A DNA stretch of 64,000 bases from an uncultured Chloroflexus sp. GTDB lineage: Bacteria > Chloroflexota > Chloroflexia > Chloroflexales > Chloroflexaceae. The translations under genes were made by a program, and so were the position numbers. The DNA is taken from contig NZ_CALFBQ010000003.1 in assembly GCF_937951745.1 (NCBI RefSeq), positions 62,001 to 126,000 on the forward strand. The letters are read 5' to 3'. Below are positions 62,746-64,000 of the stretch, one piece after another. The notes under the pieces were generated by a model. That model saw nothing but the letters and a program-made list of their open reading frames with translations, made no database searches and had not been told where the DNA came from. How positions within the stretch are numbered: position 1 is the stretch's first letter; each line of letters starts with the position of its first letter.

Positions 62746-63894
62746 ATGGAGATTGAACTGACGCCCGAACAGGAATTTATTCGCCAGACGGTGCGCGAAT
62801 TCGCCGAGAAAGAGATCGCCCCCAAGGCACGCTACGTTGACGAGCACAGCGCCTTCCCGCACGAGACGTTTGCGAAGATGGCACAACTTGGCCTGATGGG
62901 GTTGCCCTTTCCTGAAGAGTACGGCGGGGCTGGGGCCGATAGCGTCAGCACAGCGATCGCGATCGAAGAAGTGGCGCGTTGCTGTGGCAGTACGGCATTG
63001 GCCTACGCAGCCCACATCGGTTTGGGCAGCGCGCCGATCGCGATGTTCGGCACCGAAGAGCAAAAGCGCCGATTTTTGACACCGGCAGCCAAAGGCGAGT
63101 ATCTGGCCGCGTTTGGCCTCACCGAACCGCATGCCGGTTCGGATGCCGGTGCTACCCGCACGACCGCCCGCCTAGTGGGTGACGAGTGGGTCATCAACGG
63201 CCAAAAGATGTGGATTACCAATGCGCCGCTGGCCGGCCACATCATTGTAACGGCAGTAACTGATCCCGATCTGGGCAAGAAGGGGATTTCGGCGATCATT
63301 GTGCCGCGCGGCACACCGGGCTTGAGCTTCGGCAAGCACGAGCCGAAGATGGGTTTGCGCGGCTCGGTTAGCACGGCGGTGATGCTAGACGATGTGCGGG
63401 TGCCGCGCGAACATTTGCTGGGTGAACGGGGGCGTGGGTTTATCCAGTTCTTACAAGTGCTCGACGGTGGCAGAATTGGTATTGGCGCGATGGCAATTGG
63501 GTTAGCACAAGCGGCGTATGAAGCTGCTGTTGCTTACGCCCGTGAACGCACCGCGTTTGGCAAGCCGATCGGCGCTCACCAGTCGGTTGCCAACATGATT
63601 GCGAATATGGCCGTTGATCTCGCTGCCGCCCGCGCGCTGGTCTATGGCGCAGCTAAGCTGAAAGATGCCGGCAAGCCGTATACCCGCGAGGCGGCTATAG
63701 CCAAACTCTTCGCCTCGGAAGCTTCGGAACGGATCTGCCGCGATGCCATCCAGATTTTCGGCGGGTACGGCTACAGCCAAGAATACCCGGTAGAACGGTT
63801 ATACCGCGACACACGCCTCTTGACTATCGGTGAAGGCACCTCGGAAATCTTGCGCAACGTGATTGCGCATTCGGTCCTTGGCCTGCGCGGGTAA
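62746..63894 (+). CDS. acyl-CoA dehydrogenase
   Basis: A 382-residue FAD enzyme oxidising acyl-CoA to 2-enoyl-CoA and passing electrons to electron-transfer flavoprotein. It has AFGLTEPHAGSDAGA and WITNAPLAGHIIV (FAD and substrate binding), QIFGGYGYSQEYPVERLYRD, and IGEGTSEILR containing the catalytic Glu. Length is that of short- to medium-chain enzymes; chain length and whether it acts on branched chains cannot be told. It has a ribosome site AAAGAGG and follows the ligase gene closely. No etf or enoyl-CoA hydratase genes are adjacent. Confidence 0.95.
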   Translation: MEIELTPEQEFIRQTVREFAEKEIAPKARYVDEHSAFPHETFAKMAQLGLMGLPFPEEYGGAGADSVSTAIAIEEVARCCGSTALAYAAHIGLGSAPIAMFGTEEQKRRFLTPAAKGEYLAAFGLTEPHAGSDAGATRTTARLVGDEWVINGQKMWITNAPLAGHIIVTAVTDPDLGKKGISAIIVPRGTPGLSFGKHEPKMGLRGSVSTAVMLDDVRVPREHLLGERGRGFIQFLQVLDGGRIGIGAMAIGLAQAAYEAAVAYARERTAFGKPIGAHQSVANMIANMAVDLAAARALVYGAAKLKDAGKPYTREAAIAKLFASEASERICRDAIQIFGGYGYSQEYPVERLYRDTRLLTIGEGTSEILRNVIAHSVLGLRG

Positions 63895-63904
63895 CAGCTT
63901 GTGC

Positions 63905-63910
63905 TACAAT
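63905..63910 (+). promoter_or_regulatory. -10 candidate before the last gene
   Basis: TACAAT 51 bases before the ATG at 63961; no -35 partner is visible. GAGGAAG lies before the ATG at 63950-63956. Confidence 0.35.
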
Positions 63911-63960
63911 AAAGAACGCACGGTAGCCAGTGCCCGTTTGGTCTCAGACGAGGAAGTAGT

Positions 63961-64000
63961 ATGACGCAGAGCCAGCCCGAGACCGACCGCGCCAGTCCTG
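63961..64000 (+). CDS. start of a gene cut by the window end
   Basis: An ATG preceded by GAGGAAG opens a frame of 13 codons (MTQSQPETDRASP) that continues past the end. The start is polar, suggesting a cytoplasmic protein. Nothing more can be said. Confidence 0.55.
   Translation, partial: MTQSQPETDRASP

Overview
This is a dense, mostly chromosomal, bacterial window. Lipoprotein and signal-peptide genes, group 1 sigma factor, TatB/TatC, MoxR/BatA genes, a full tRNA-Arg with encoded CCA, short operons with 1-11 base overlaps and GC-rich codon use fit a member of the Chloroflexota, most likely a Chloroflexus-like filamentous phototroph. That assignment is inference: it rests on recalled family resemblance (the tandem secreted propeller proteins, the ArsA with HSP20-like tail, the MFS-spermidine synthase fusion), not on a search.

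Layout. 1-1148 is a graveyard: a broken DNA methyltransferase and other coding scraps. 1149-5727 carries an HtrA-type lipoprotein protease, hisD, a YggT protein and a membrane spermidine-synthase fusion. 6049-11103 carries an HNH nuclease, YraN, a DHH-like protein, an M50 protease, tpiA and a CNNM/HlyC protein. 11181-15078 (minus) is a tandem duplicate of large secreted proteins ending in TolB-like propeller repeats. 15543-17341 (minus) is a decayed type II restriction-modification pair of the BsuBI/PstI type. 17398-24221 (minus) looks like one long operon: accB, xseA, xseB, a two-PH-domain membrane protein, RidA, a degenerate ComEC-like beta-lactamase-fold protein and a flippase.

24420-33619 holds small envelope genes (DUF2892, PspC), fructosamine kinase, a sirtuin, a histidine phosphatase, the coupled ArsA-arginase pair, malQ and the primary-type sigma factor. 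33774-40010 holds an SDR, a PAS-STAS regulator, a polyprenyl synthase, an ECF sigma/RskA anti-sigma pair, tRNA-Arg and a dienelactone-hydrolase-like protein. 40086-42828 pairs a TrmB regulator with a P1B-4 metal ATPase. 43502-48623 holds a secreted CAP protein, an 830-base gap with perfect palindromes, a translationally coupled ParA plus alpha/beta-hydrolase pair in which both proteins lack a key residue, and a Ppx/GppA-HD protein.

48674-55130 holds nrdR, an Mrr-like membrane protein, the lipid-synthesis cluster fabG-accC-nusB-acpP, tatB-tatC and a zinc-ribbon protein. 55370-61431 is a MoxR-DUF58-DUF402-BatA operon headed by a coiled-coil membrane protein with a Gln/Gly repeat tract. 61555-64000 has a YbdK-type carboxylate-amine ligase, an acyl-CoA dehydrogenase and the first codons of another gene.

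The points most worth following up are the ParA/hydrolase pair with both catalytic residues replaced (45105-46839), the MoxR operon with its repeat protein (55370-61431), the tandem propeller proteins, and the two restriction-modification relics. No CRISPR array, rRNA, intact insertion sequence or prophage was seen.
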